64,000 nt of DNA from positions 62,001 to 126,000 of the forward strand of contig JADJVL010000010.1 of the NCBI GenBank assembly GCA_016710635.1, given 5' to 3'. A program made the position numbers and the translations under genes. Of this stretch, positions 8,239 to 15,056 are shown piece after piece. How positions within the stretch are numbered: the stretch's first letter is position 1; every line of letters begins with the position of its first letter. This DNA comes from Holophagaceae bacterium. GTDB lineage: Bacteria > Acidobacteriota > Holophagae > Holophagales > Holophagaceae. The notes beneath the pieces are model-generated. The model worked only from the letters and a program-made list of their open reading frames with translations, searched no databases and was not told the DNA's origin.

Positions 8239-10719
8239 TTGTCCAAGCTCGTCATTGTCGAAAGTCCCTCGAAGGCCAAGACCATCTCCAAGTACCTGGG
8301 CAAGGGCTACGTGGTGAAGGCCTCCGTGGGCCACATCCGCGACCTGCCCAAGAACGAGAAGGTGGACCAGGGCGGCGCCAAGGTGGACGTCATCGACGTG
8401 GAGAACGGCTTCAAGGAGATCTACGAGATCCCGGATTCCAAGGCCAAGGTGGTGGCGGAACTGAAGAAGGCCGCCAAGGAGGCCGACGAGCTGATCCTGG
8501 CGACGGACCCTGACCGCGAAGGGGAGGCCATCTCCTGGCACCTGCTGGAAGCCATCAAGCCGCCGAAATCCCTGCCGGTGCGCCGGGTGATGTTCAACGA
8601 GATCACCCCCAAGGGCATCGCCGCCGCCATGGCCAAGCCCGGGCAGATCAACAAGGATCTCGTGGACGCCCAGCGGGCCCGCCGCGTCCTGGACCGGCTG
8701 GTGGGCTACAAGATCAGCAAGGTGCTCTGGGACAAGGTGCGCCGCGGCCTCAGCGCGGGCCGGGTGCAGAGCGTCGCCGTGCGCATCATCGTGGACCGGG
8801 AGCGGGAGATCCAGGCCTTCAAGGCCGTGGAGTACTGGGTCCTGAAGGGGAAGTTCGCGGCGAAGCTGCCGCCCCACTTCTGGATGCGCCTCACCCGCCT
8901 GGACGGCGGCGCCCTCCAGCTCGGCAACAAGGAGACCAAGCGCCGGGTGAAGGACGAGAAGGAGGCCCACGCCCTGCGGGACCAGATCCTGAAGGCGCCC
9001 TGGAAGGTGACGAAGCTCGAGACGAAGGAAAAGAAGCGCAACCCGTCCGCCCCTTTCACCACGGCGAAGCTGCAGCAGGAGGCCGCCCAGAAGCTGAAGA
9101 TGGGCGTGAGCCGCACCATGTCCAACGCCCAGCGCCTCTATGAAGGCGCGGATTTCGGCGAAGGCCCGGTGGGCCTCATCACCTACATGAGGACGGATTC
9201 GCCGCGCCTGTCCCCGGACGCCATCGAAGCCACCCGGGAGTTCATCGCGAAGAAGTACGGCAAGGACTTCCTCCCCGCCAAGGCCCGGGTCTACACGGGC
9301 AAGGCCGGCGCCCAGGACGCCCACGAAGCCATCCGGCCGACCGATATCACGCGAACCCCTGAATCCCTCCGAGGGAACCTTGACCCGGACCAGTTCCGGC
9401 TCTACGCGCTGATCTGGCGGCGGACCATGGCCTGCCAGATGGAGGCGGCCCGCTTCGACGAGACGGTGGTGGAGGCCGAAAGCGCCCTGAAGAATGGCGA
9501 GACGGCGACCTTCGAAGCCAAGGGCGAGATCGAGCGCTTCCCCGGCTGGCTGGCGGTGTACCGGGCCGACGCCGCCGAGGAGAAGGCCGAAGGCATCGCC
9601 GACGCGACGAAAGCGGACGGCGATGACGAGGAGGAGAACATCGGCCTGCCGCCGCTCACCCTCGGCGAGACCCTGAAGCTCGAGAAGCTGGAGACGGACC
9701 AGCAGTTCACCAAGCCGCCAACGCGCTTCAACGAGGCCACGCTGGTGAAGGAGCTGGAGGAGGACGGCATCGGCCGGCCCTCCACCTACGCGAGCATCAT
9801 CGAGACCATCCAGAACCGGGACTACGTGAAGAAGGTGGAAGGCCGCTTCAAGCCCACGGAGCTGGGCATGGTGGTGACGGACCTGCTCATCCAGGGCTTC
9901 AAGGAGCTGATGGATCCCAAGTACACCTCGGGCCTGGAGGACAAGCTGGACCGGGTGGAAGGCGGCGAGGCGACCTACGCGAAGATGCTGAAGGACTTCT
10001 ATGTGCCCTTCGAGAAGGCCCTGGCCCACGCGGGCGCGGAGATGCAGAACCTGAAGGCCGGCGTGCCCAGCGACCGCGTCTGCAAGAAGTGCGGCGCGCC
10101 CATGCTCAAGCGCATCGGCAGGAACGGCCTGTTCCTCGGCTGCACGCGCTATCCCGAGTGCGACGGCACGGAGGAGATCGAGGCCATGGAGGAGCCGGAG
10201 GACGCGCCGGAGTGCCCGCTCTGCGGCACGACGCCCATGAACCTGCGGAAGGGGCAGTGGGGGCCCTTCTGGGCCTGCACGAACTACCCGACCTGCAAAG
10301 GCATCCGCAAGGCGGATCCCAAGGGCCTGCCGGTCCCCGCCGACGAGCCCACCGGCGAGAAGTGCCCCACCTGCGGCAAGGGCTTCGTGAAGCGCCACGG
10401 CCGCTACGGCCTCTTCACCTGCTGCGTGGACTACCCCACCTGCAAGACCGTGAAGAAGGAGATCCTCGCCGGCTTCGCCTGCCCAAAATGCGGAGGCGAT
10501 GTGGCGCCGAGGAAGACTCGCTTCGGGAAAATCTTCTACGGCTGCACCAACTACCCCAAGTGCGACTTCACCGCCTGGGACAAGCCCGTGCCCCGGAAGT
10601 GCCCCTCGTGCGGGAATCCGTACCTCGTGGAGAAGACCCGCAAGCCGCGCGGGAAGGATCCGATTCAGGTGCTGCTGTGCCCGAAGGAAGGGTGCGGGTT
10701 CGAGGAAGGGATGGGGTAG
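8239..10719 (+). CDS. topA: DNA topoisomerase I (type IA)
   Basis: This 826-residue type IA topoisomerase relaxes negative supercoils. It starts at TTG 8239, giving the typical N-terminus SKLVIVESPSKAKTI. The TOPRIM domain occupies roughly residues 1-140, with an acidic DPDREGEAI motif. The catalytic tyrosine is Tyr316 in ITYMRTDS. The C-terminus carries five consecutive zinc-ribbon-like elements with CxxC pairs (beginning CKKCG, CPLCG, CPTCG, CPKCG and CPSCG). Length and motif order match bacterial TopA. Topoisomerase I is essential in most bacteria. Confidence 0.97.
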   Translation: MSKLVIVESPSKAKTISKYLGKGYVVKASVGHIRDLPKNEKVDQGGAKVDVIDVENGFKEIYEIPDSKAKVVAELKKAAKEADELILATDPDREGEAISWHLLEAIKPPKSLPVRRVMFNEITPKGIAAAMAKPGQINKDLVDAQRARRVLDRLVGYKISKVLWDKVRRGLSAGRVQSVAVRIIVDREREIQAFKAVEYWVLKGKFAAKLPPHFWMRLTRLDGGALQLGNKETKRRVKDEKEAHALRDQILKAPWKVTKLETKEKKRNPSAPFTTAKLQQEAAQKLKMGVSRTMSNAQRLYEGADFGEGPVGLITYMRTDSPRLSPDAIEATREFIAKKYGKDFLPAKARVYTGKAGAQDAHEAIRPTDITRTPESLRGNLDPDQFRLYALIWRRTMACQMEAARFDETVVEAESALKNGETATFEAKGEIERFPGWLAVYRADAAEEKAEGIADATKADGDDEEENIGLPPLTLGETLKLEKLETDQQFTKPPTRFNEATLVKELEEDGIGRPSTYASIIETIQNRDYVKKVEGRFKPTELGMVVTDLLIQGFKELMDPKYTSGLEDKLDRVEGGEATYAKMLKDFYVPFEKALAHAGAEMQNLKAGVPSDRVCKKCGAPMLKRIGRNGLFLGCTRYPECDGTEEIEAMEEPEDAPECPLCGTTPMNLRKGQWGPFWACTNYPTCKGIRKADPKGLPVPADEPTGEKCPTCGKGFVKRHGRYGLFTCCVDYPTCKTVKKEILAGFACPKCGGDVAPRKTRFGKIFYGCTNYPKCDFTAWDKPVPRKCPSCGNPYLVEKTRKPRGKDPIQVLLCPKEGCGFEEGMG

Positions 10720-10733
10720 ATCCCCGATCTCCA

Positions 10734-10763
10734 TTGCCTTGAATGCCGGGGCGGGACTACCAT
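10734..10763 (+). promoter_or_regulatory. Possible promoter of the NTF2-like gene
   Basis: TTGCCT (10734-10739) and TACCAT (10758-10763) are separated by 18 bases. The -10 ends 25 bases before the ATG. It belongs to a recurring TAC-N2-T pattern ahead of several genes in this window. Confidence 0.35.
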
Positions 10764-10788
10764 GGGCCGCCCATCCCCCGGAGTCCCC

Positions 10789-11226
10789 ATGCGCCGCTTC
10801 GCCCTGGCCCTCGCCTTCGCCCTTCCCGTCTTGGCCGGCGCCCCGGCCAAGCCCTCCGTCCACGCGGACGCCGCCAACAAGGCCTTCGCGGCGGCGATGG
10901 TGAAGGGGGATGCGGCGGCGGTGGCGGACACGTACACGGAGGACGGGCAGCTGATGTTCTTCGACGGGACCACCTACAAGGGCCGCAAGGCCATCCAGGA
11001 GCTGATGGCGGGGTTCTTCTCGGGCAACTCGGTGAAGTCCATGAGCCTCACCTCGGAGGAGACCCAGTGGATGGGCGCGGCGATCCTCGACATCGGCCGC
11101 TACGAGATGGTCACCGTGGGCAAGGACGGCAAGGAGAGCACCTCCAAGGGCCGCTTCATGGAGATCCTTAAGAAGGGCAAGGACGGGAAGTGGCGCCTCT
11201 ACCGGGACTGCCCCCTCACGAACTGA
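10789..11226 (+). CDS. Secreted NTF2-like/SnoaL-type (DUF4440-like) protein
   Basis: This 145-residue protein has a signal peptide (MRRFALALAFALPVLAGAPA) and a single NTF2-like cone-fold domain. The helical start (ANKAFAAAMVKGDAAAVADTYTEDGQLMF) and the YKGRKAIQELMAGFF segment are typical of the SnoaL/DUF4440 group. The ATG at 10789 is preferred because GGAG lies 6 bases upstream and it opens directly into the signal peptide; an in-frame ATG at 10762 has no ribosome site. Such proteins bind small hydrophobic ligands or serve as scaffolds. No function can be assigned, and it is likely periplasmic. Confidence 0.8.
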   Translation: MRRFALALAFALPVLAGAPAKPSVHADAANKAFAAAMVKGDAAAVADTYTEDGQLMFFDGTTYKGRKAIQELMAGFFSGNSVKSMSLTSEETQWMGAAILDIGRYEMVTVGKDGKESTSKGRFMEILKKGKDGKWRLYRDCPLTN

Positions 11227-11243
11227 GGCGCGGCAAAAGGGAC

Positions 11244-11249
11244 TACCCT
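11244..11249 (+). promoter_or_regulatory. Possible -10 element of the CBS-domain gene
   Basis: TACCCT ends 28 bases before the ATG at 11278, with no clear -35. It matches the short-leader -10 pattern found before several neighbouring genes. Confidence 0.3.
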
Positions 11250-11277
11250 ATCCCAACGATTCCATGCGAGGTGCCCC

Positions 11278-11712
11278 ATGAAACCTATCACCCACCTTCT
11301 GGCGGAAAAGGGCAACGGCTTCTGGTCCGTGTCCCCGGAGGCCACGGTGTTCCAGGCCCTGGAGCTCATGGCCGTGCGCAATGTGGGCGCCGTGCTGGTG
11401 ATGGAGGGCGAGCGGCTGGCGGGGATCTTCAGCGAGCGGGACTACGCCCGCAAGGTGGCCCTCGAAGGCCGCAGCTCCAAGGACACCCTGGTGAAGGACA
11501 TCATGACCACCAAGGTCGTCTGCGTGACCCCCACCCAGAGCGTCGAGGACTGCATGGCCCTCATGACCGACAAGCGCATCCGCCACCTCCCCGTCATCGA
11601 CGGCGACACCGTCCTGGGCATCATCTCCGTGGGCGACGTAGTGAAGGCCGTCATCTCCGAGCAGACCTTCACGATCTCCCAGCTGGAGCACTACATCACC
11701 GGGACGGTGTGA
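11278..11712 (+). CDS. Two-CBS-domain protein
   Basis: This 144-residue protein consists only of a CBS pair (Bateman module). CBS1 spans about residues 10-65 (EATVFQALELMAVRNVGAVLVME...GIFSERDY) and CBS2 about 75-130 (SVEDCMALMTDKRIRHLPVIDG...GIISVGDVVKAVI). Bateman modules bind adenine nucleotides and usually regulate partner enzymes or channels. There is no fused effector, so its partner is unknown. It is cytoplasmic, and the call is secure at domain level. Confidence 0.9.
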   Translation: MKPITHLLAEKGNGFWSVSPEATVFQALELMAVRNVGAVLVMEGERLAGIFSERDYARKVALEGRSSKDTLVKDIMTTKVVCVTPTQSVEDCMALMTDKRIRHLPVIDGDTVLGIISVGDVVKAVISEQTFTISQLEHYITGTV

Positions 11713-11725
11713 GGGTCGGCGAGCC

Positions 11726-12085
11726 ATGGATGACACCCTGATTCCGGAACTGCTGTTCCGGAGCGCGTGGGGACTACCCTTCCTGGCGGTCAAAACCATC
11801 GGTCTCGTCCTCTCCCTTCGAGCCATCGCCCGATCGCCCCGCATCGCAAAACCCGCTGCCATGGGCTTCGGCCTGTTGCTGGTGAACAGCATCGCGGCAT
11901 TCTTCGATCCCATGCTCCGTGCTGCCATGGACCTGCAGCACTCCCCGGAAGGCATGAAAGCCTATGCCCGGTTTGCGATGGCCCTCGGGGCAGCTCACGG
12001 TCTCGTGGACTTGGCGGCGTGGATCCTGCTCCTCATCGCATTGCACCGGACCTTCCAGCTCCCGACCGCTTCCGGTCAGACCTGA
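11726..12085 (+). CDS. Small integral membrane protein, unknown
   Basis: This 119-residue protein begins at ATG 11726, 13 bases after the CBS gene, and is probably co-transcribed. Hydrophobic segments lie near residues 15-33 (WGLPFLAVKTIGLVLSL), 43-62 (PAAMGFGLLLVNSIAAFF) and 83-107 (MALGAAHGLVDLAAWILLLIAL). I do not recognise the family. Its codon use is slightly less GC-rich than its neighbours. Confidence 0.65.
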   Translation: MDDTLIPELLFRSAWGLPFLAVKTIGLVLSLRAIARSPRIAKPAAMGFGLLLVNSIAAFFDPMLRAAMDLQHSPEGMKAYARFAMALGAAHGLVDLAAWILLLIALHRTFQLPTASGQT

Positions 12086-12109
12086 GCCTGGTTCGAGAAG
12101 CCCCTTGGT

Positions 12110-12547
12110 ATGAATATCCGCACCGCCCTTCCCTCTGAACTAGGCACCTTGCTAGACCTCTGGTTGCGCTCGGTCCGAACGACGCACACCTTCCTCACCG
12201 AGGAAGACATCCAGGCCCTCCATCCCCTCGTCCGCGACCACGCCCTGCCGGCCCTGGAGCTGTGGGTGCTGGAAGGCGAGGACGGCGCCATCCTGGGCTG
12301 GATGGGCCTGGACGGCGCGAAGCTGGAAGCCCTCTTCCTGGATCCCGCCCACACGGGGAAGGGCCACGGACGGCGCATGGTGGATCACGCCCGCAGCCTG
12401 AAAGGTCCCCTCACCGTGGACGTGAACGAGCAGAACCCGGAAGCCCTGCGCTTCTATGAGGCCTGCGGCTTCCGCGTCGTCGGCCGCTCCGAGCTGGACG
12501 GCCAGGGCCGGCCCTTTCCCCTGCTGCACCTGGCGGAGCGGGTCTGA
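12110..12547 (+). CDS. GNAT N-acetyltransferase (YjaB-like)
   Basis: This 145-residue GNAT protein begins MNIRTALPSELGTLLDLWLRS. The ALFLDPAHTGKGHGRRMVDHA segment is the acetyl-CoA binding loop, followed by the VDVNEQNPEALRFYEACGF motif. The sequence style resembles the E. coli YjaB/PhnO-like group. The substrate is unknown. Confidence 0.85.
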   Translation: MNIRTALPSELGTLLDLWLRSVRTTHTFLTEEDIQALHPLVRDHALPALELWVLEGEDGAILGWMGLDGAKLEALFLDPAHTGKGHGRRMVDHARSLKGPLTVDVNEQNPEALRFYEACGFRVVGRSELDGQGRPFPLLHLAERV

Positions 12548-12558
12548 AGCCAGGCCCG

Positions 12559-12828
12559 TCAGATTCCCGTGATCAGGAAATCCAAGGCAGCGAGGATCAC
12601 GCTTCGTTGCGCCGACAGATCCGCCACCTCCGGCCCAAGGCCGCGCCTGGGGATGCCGGCGAGCTCGGGGGTCGCCATGACCACCGGACGGGCACGCGTT
12701 TTCAACGCCGCCCCTTCATCGAGGCCGGCAGAGGCACCACCACCCGCGTCGCCAGGGCCCAAGCAGGTCGCTCTGAACGTCCAGGGGAGGAGGGATGAGC
12801 ACGGGGCGTTCGTGCGGCGAACGGCCAT
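12559..12828 (-). pseudogene. ccdB: Decayed CcdB-like toxin
   Basis: The frame starting at ATG 12828 overlaps the ccdA stop (TGATG), as in intact ccdAB operons, and ends with an excellent CcdB C-terminus (VVMATPELAGIPRRGLGP, then ADLSAQR and ALDFLITGI). The middle is scrambled across frames. PPPLDVQSDLL, typical of the CcdB N-terminal half, is read two bases out of phase, and LATRVVVPLPAS is read one base out of phase. About 10-20 residues appear missing before PVVMATPEL. CcdB poisons DNA gyrase; this copy should be non-toxic. Several small indels in one gene favour true decay over sequencing error. Confidence 0.75.
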
Positions 12829-13073
12829 CAGAAGCTCCGCTGCCCGTCGCTGAAGACGCCCCGCTGGTCCACCCGGGCGTTGTAGGCCTCCAGGGCCGAG
12901 GCGTTGTCCGACAGCCAGTCCTCCCGCCGTTTGGCCCGCAAGGCTTCCACCAGGGCCGCTTCCAGCACGGCGGAGAGGTTCAGCCCGGCCTCCCGAGCCT
13001 TCGCCAGGAGGTCGCTGTTCACGCTCAGGTTGGCGGCCCTCCGGGGCGTCTCGGCGTCGAACAAGGTGGTCAT
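12828..13073 (-). CDS. ccdA: CcdA-like antitoxin
   Basis: This 81-residue protein has an N-terminal ribbon-helix-helix region (RRAANLSVNSDLLAKAREAGLNLSAVLEAALVEAL) and a C-terminal tail (WLSDNASALEAYNARVDQRGVFSD) matching the CcdA antitoxin that wraps CcdB. CcdA neutralises the gyrase toxin CcdB and represses its own operon. The start ATG 13073 has AAGGA upstream, and a 9-bp dyad lies over its promoter. The antitoxin looks intact while the downstream toxin is degraded. Confidence 0.9.
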   Translation of the reverse strand: MTTLFDAETPRRAANLSVNSDLLAKAREAGLNLSAVLEAALVEALRAKRREDWLSDNASALEAYNARVDQRGVFSDGQRSF

Positions 13074-13094
13074 GACATCGTTCCTTTACATATC

Positions 13095-13131
13095 ATGCGC
13101 ATAAACTATGCGCATCCTACGCGACAGTCAA
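13095..13131 (-). promoter_or_regulatory. ccdA promoter with 9-bp operator dyad
   Basis: The perfect inverted repeat ATGCGCATA-AAC-TATGCGCAT lies at 13095-13115. On the minus strand, TTGACT (13131-13126) and TAGTTT (13108-13103) are separated by 17 bases, so the -10 falls in the centre of the dyad. A ribbon-helix-helix dimer bound here would block RNA polymerase, as expected for CcdA autorepression. Confidence 0.6.
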
Positions 13132-13181
13132 GCATGTCCCGTGGACTTTTGGGCCTGATAGCCTGCATTGCCGGAGACCCC

Positions 13182-13433
13182 ATGCCCATCAAGCTCAGCA
13201 AGGATTCCGAAGCCTTCCTCATCGGCTCCCTCAAGCGCTACGCCGCCGAGGAGCTGGACCTGGAGCTGGGGGACCTGAAGGCGAAGCTCCTGCTCGACTA
13301 TGTGCTGAAGGAGGTCGGCCCCAGCGTCTACAACCAGGCCGTCGCGGACGCCCAGGCCAACCTCCAGGAAAAGGTGGCCGACCTGGGGGTGGACTGCTTC
13401 GAGGCCGAGTTCACCTACTGGAAAAAGGGCTGA
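13182..13433 (+). CDS. DUF2164 family protein
   Basis: This 83-residue acidic cytoplasmic protein begins MPIKLSKDSEAFLIGSLKRY and continues EELDLELGDLKAKLLLDYVLKEVGPSVYNQAV, the hallmark of DUF2164. The start ATG 13182 has CCGGAG upstream. The function of the family is unknown. It is transcribed divergently from ccdA. Confidence 0.85.
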   Translation: MPIKLSKDSEAFLIGSLKRYAAEELDLELGDLKAKLLLDYVLKEVGPSVYNQAVADAQANLQEKVADLGVDCFEAEFTYWKKG

Positions 13434-13467
13434 GGCACAGGCGACAGGGCGGCCCGGCGGCTTCAAG

Positions 13468-14007
13468 ATGGTGGCCATGACCGACCTCGCCTTCCGCCCC
13501 GCCACCCTGGACGACATCGAGGCCCTCGTGGCCCTGGTCAATTCCGCCTACCGCGGCGACGCCAGCCGCGCGGGCTGGACCACGGAGGCGGATCTCATCA
13601 CCGGCCCCCGCATCGACGGGGACGGGCTGCGGGAGCTGATCAACGCGCCAGGCTCCCTCCTCCTCCTCTGCCTCCAGGGCGGCGCCATCATCGGCTCCGT
13701 GCACCTCAAGCGCCTGGAGGCGCACAGCGCCTACCTGGGCCTCTTCGTGGTGCAGCCCACCCTCCAGGGCAGCGGCATCGGCAGGCGCTTCCTCGCCGAG
13801 GCCGAAGCGACCGTCCAGCAGGCCTGGGGCAGCAGGCGCATGACCATGTCCGTCATCACCATCAGGCCCGAACTCGTGGCCTACTACGAGCGCCGGGGCT
13901 ACCGGCGCACCGGGGAGCTCCATCCCTTCCCCACCGAAGCCGGCGCCAGCCGGCCCGTGGTGGAGGACTTGCAGCTCGAGACCCTGGCGAAGGACCTGCT
14001 GTCATGA
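13468..14007 (+). CDS. GNAT family N-acetyltransferase
   Basis: This protein of up to 179 residues has a GNAT core: FRPATLDDIEALVALVNSAY, LGLFVVQPTLQGSGIGRRFL (the Q/RxxGxG/A acetyl-CoA loop) and ELVAYYERRGYRRTGE. The ATG at 13477 (MTDLAFRPAT) is an equally plausible start, three codons in. It overlaps the next gene by 4 bases (ATGA). The substrate is unknown. Confidence 0.85.
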   Translation: MVAMTDLAFRPATLDDIEALVALVNSAYRGDASRAGWTTEADLITGPRIDGDGLRELINAPGSLLLLCLQGGAIIGSVHLKRLEAHSAYLGLFVVQPTLQGSGIGRRFLAEAEATVQQAWGSRRMTMSVITIRPELVAYYERRGYRRTGELHPFPTEAGASRPVVEDLQLETLAKDLLS

Positions 14008-14576
14008 CCAAGGGCCGGCTCGAAGCCTTCAGCGACGGCGTTCTCGCCATCATCCTCACCATCATGGTGCTCGAGCTGCGGGTGCCCCACGACCCGTCCT
14101 GGGAGGCCCTGCGGCCCCTCCTGCCAAAGCTCCTGAGCTATGTGCTGAGCTTCGCCTTCGTGGGCATCTACTGGAACAACCACCACCACCTGCTGCAGGC
14201 GGTGCACAAGGTCAACGGCCGCATCCTGTGGGCCAACCTGCACCTGCTCTTCTGGCTGTCCCTGATCCCCTTCACCACCGGCTGGATGGGGGAGAACCGC
14301 TTCGCCCCCGCGCCGGTGGCCCTTTACGGCGGGGTGCTGCTGCTCGCGGCGGTCGCCTACTTCCTCCTGGTGCACGCCCTGCTCGCCCACCACGGCCCGG
14401 ACTCGGCCCTCGCCAGAGCCCTCGGGGACGACTTCAAAGGCAAGCTGTCCGTCGTCCTTTACGCCGCCGCCATCCCGCTGGCCTTCCTGCACGCCGCGTC
14501 CGCCACCGTGCTCTACGGCATCGTGGCCCTGATGTGGCTGGTGCCCGACCGCCGGATCGAGCAGACCGTCGCCTGA
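14004..14576 (+). CDS. TMEM175/DUF1211-type membrane channel protein
   Basis: This 190-residue integral membrane protein begins MTKGRLEAFSDGVLAIILTIMVLEL, carrying the FSDGVxAI signature in helix 1 of the TMEM175 (DUF1211) family. Bacterial members are six-helix potassium-selective channels working as tetramers. Hydrophobic segments lie near residues 10-27, 45-60, 73-92, 103-124 and 151-180. ATGA overlap with the upstream GNAT gene implies translational coupling. Channel function is inferred from the family. Confidence 0.85.
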   Translation: MTKGRLEAFSDGVLAIILTIMVLELRVPHDPSWEALRPLLPKLLSYVLSFAFVGIYWNNHHHLLQAVHKVNGRILWANLHLLFWLSLIPFTTGWMGENRFAPAPVALYGGVLLLAAVAYFLLVHALLAHHGPDSALARALGDDFKGKLSVVLYAAAIPLAFLHAASATVLYGIVALMWLVPDRRIEQTVA

Positions 14577-14820
14577 GGCCCTTGGAAATTCGTCACAAGC
14601 GCGACGGAAAAGGTGGACGCGGCAGTCGCGTTTTCGCGGGGCAATGGCCACGGCGGGAACCACGGATTGCTCGTAAACCCAGGAATGGCGCGCTTCTCCA
14701 TGACCCTACCTGAGGTCAGCCATTCAGCCAGACCACGCGCCGTTCGGCCAAGGCACCGTGTGAAAATCGTCCACATCGCCGGTTCATCAAGGCCAGCCGC
14801 TCGTCCAGACGGCGCATCCG

Positions 14821-14834
14821 GTGACTGGAGTCAC
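14821..14834. promoter_or_regulatory. CRP/FNR-family-like operator
   Basis: GTGACTGGAGTCAC is a perfect palindrome of the form GTGA-N6-TCAC, the core of the CRP consensus TGTGA-N6-TCACA. It lies about 58-84 bases upstream of the likely transcription starts of the cytochrome operon, a position used by activators. The outer T/A of the CRP consensus are G and G here, so the identity of the regulator is uncertain. Confidence 0.45.
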
Positions 14835-14876
14835 GGGGAGCCTAGCCGCGTTGACACCGCCCTGCGCATGGTTAGG

Positions 14877-14905
14877 TTGAAGCATTGATATGCCCAGATT
14901 AAAAC
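14877..14905 (+). promoter_or_regulatory. Candidate promoter of the cytochrome operon
   Basis: TTGAAG (14877-14882) and TAAAAC (14900-14905) are separated by 17 bases, each matching 4 of 6 consensus bases, in a local AT-rich patch. An alternative -35 (TTGACA, 14851) lacks a matching -10. Confidence 0.35.
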
Positions 14906-15056
14906 GACATTAAGGTCGTAAATCCGTCGGCGGACTCCTCCCTTCAGATCCCATGCGTGCGGGGCCCCTCCGGCCCCGGGGCCGCGGTCCATCCGCGGCG
15001 CGATCCTTCTCCTTCCTTCCGGCCCGGTGGCCGGGACGCCTCTGAACCGATGCCCC

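Larger units (their letters stand above)
14577..15056. other. 480-base intergenic region upstream of the multiheme cytochrome operon
   Basis: I see no convincing gene here. A plus-strand open frame at 14613-14888 has no family resemblance. The region holds a CRP/FNR-type dyad at 14821-14834, a TTGACA hexamer at 14851-14856, a candidate promoter at 14877-14905 and a short dyad ACGAC-N6-GTCGT at 14904-14919. The 14870-14930 stretch is markedly AT-richer than its surroundings, fitting a promoter region. The leader from about 14912 to 15056 is long and GC-rich. Confidence 0.5.

Noticed and set aside
7468..10863. Long open frame of over 1100 codons antisense to topA
   Set aside because: Its protein is low-complexity and lies opposite an unmistakable TopA; a high-GC antisense shadow.
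12559..13131. ccdAB region as part of a plasmid or prophage remnant
   Set aside because: No replication, mobilisation or phage genes flank it; neighbours are ordinary chromosomal genes.
14613..14888. Small 91-codon plus-strand gene
   Set aside because: No ribosome site, no domain, Arg/Pro/Ser-rich as in non-coding high-GC sequence; overlaps the candidate operator.
14840..15056. c-di-GMP/cGAMP (GEMM) riboswitch upstream of the cytochrome
   Set aside because: Such riboswitches often precede Geobacter cytochromes, but I could not find the conserved GEMM core or the tetraloop receptor elements here.
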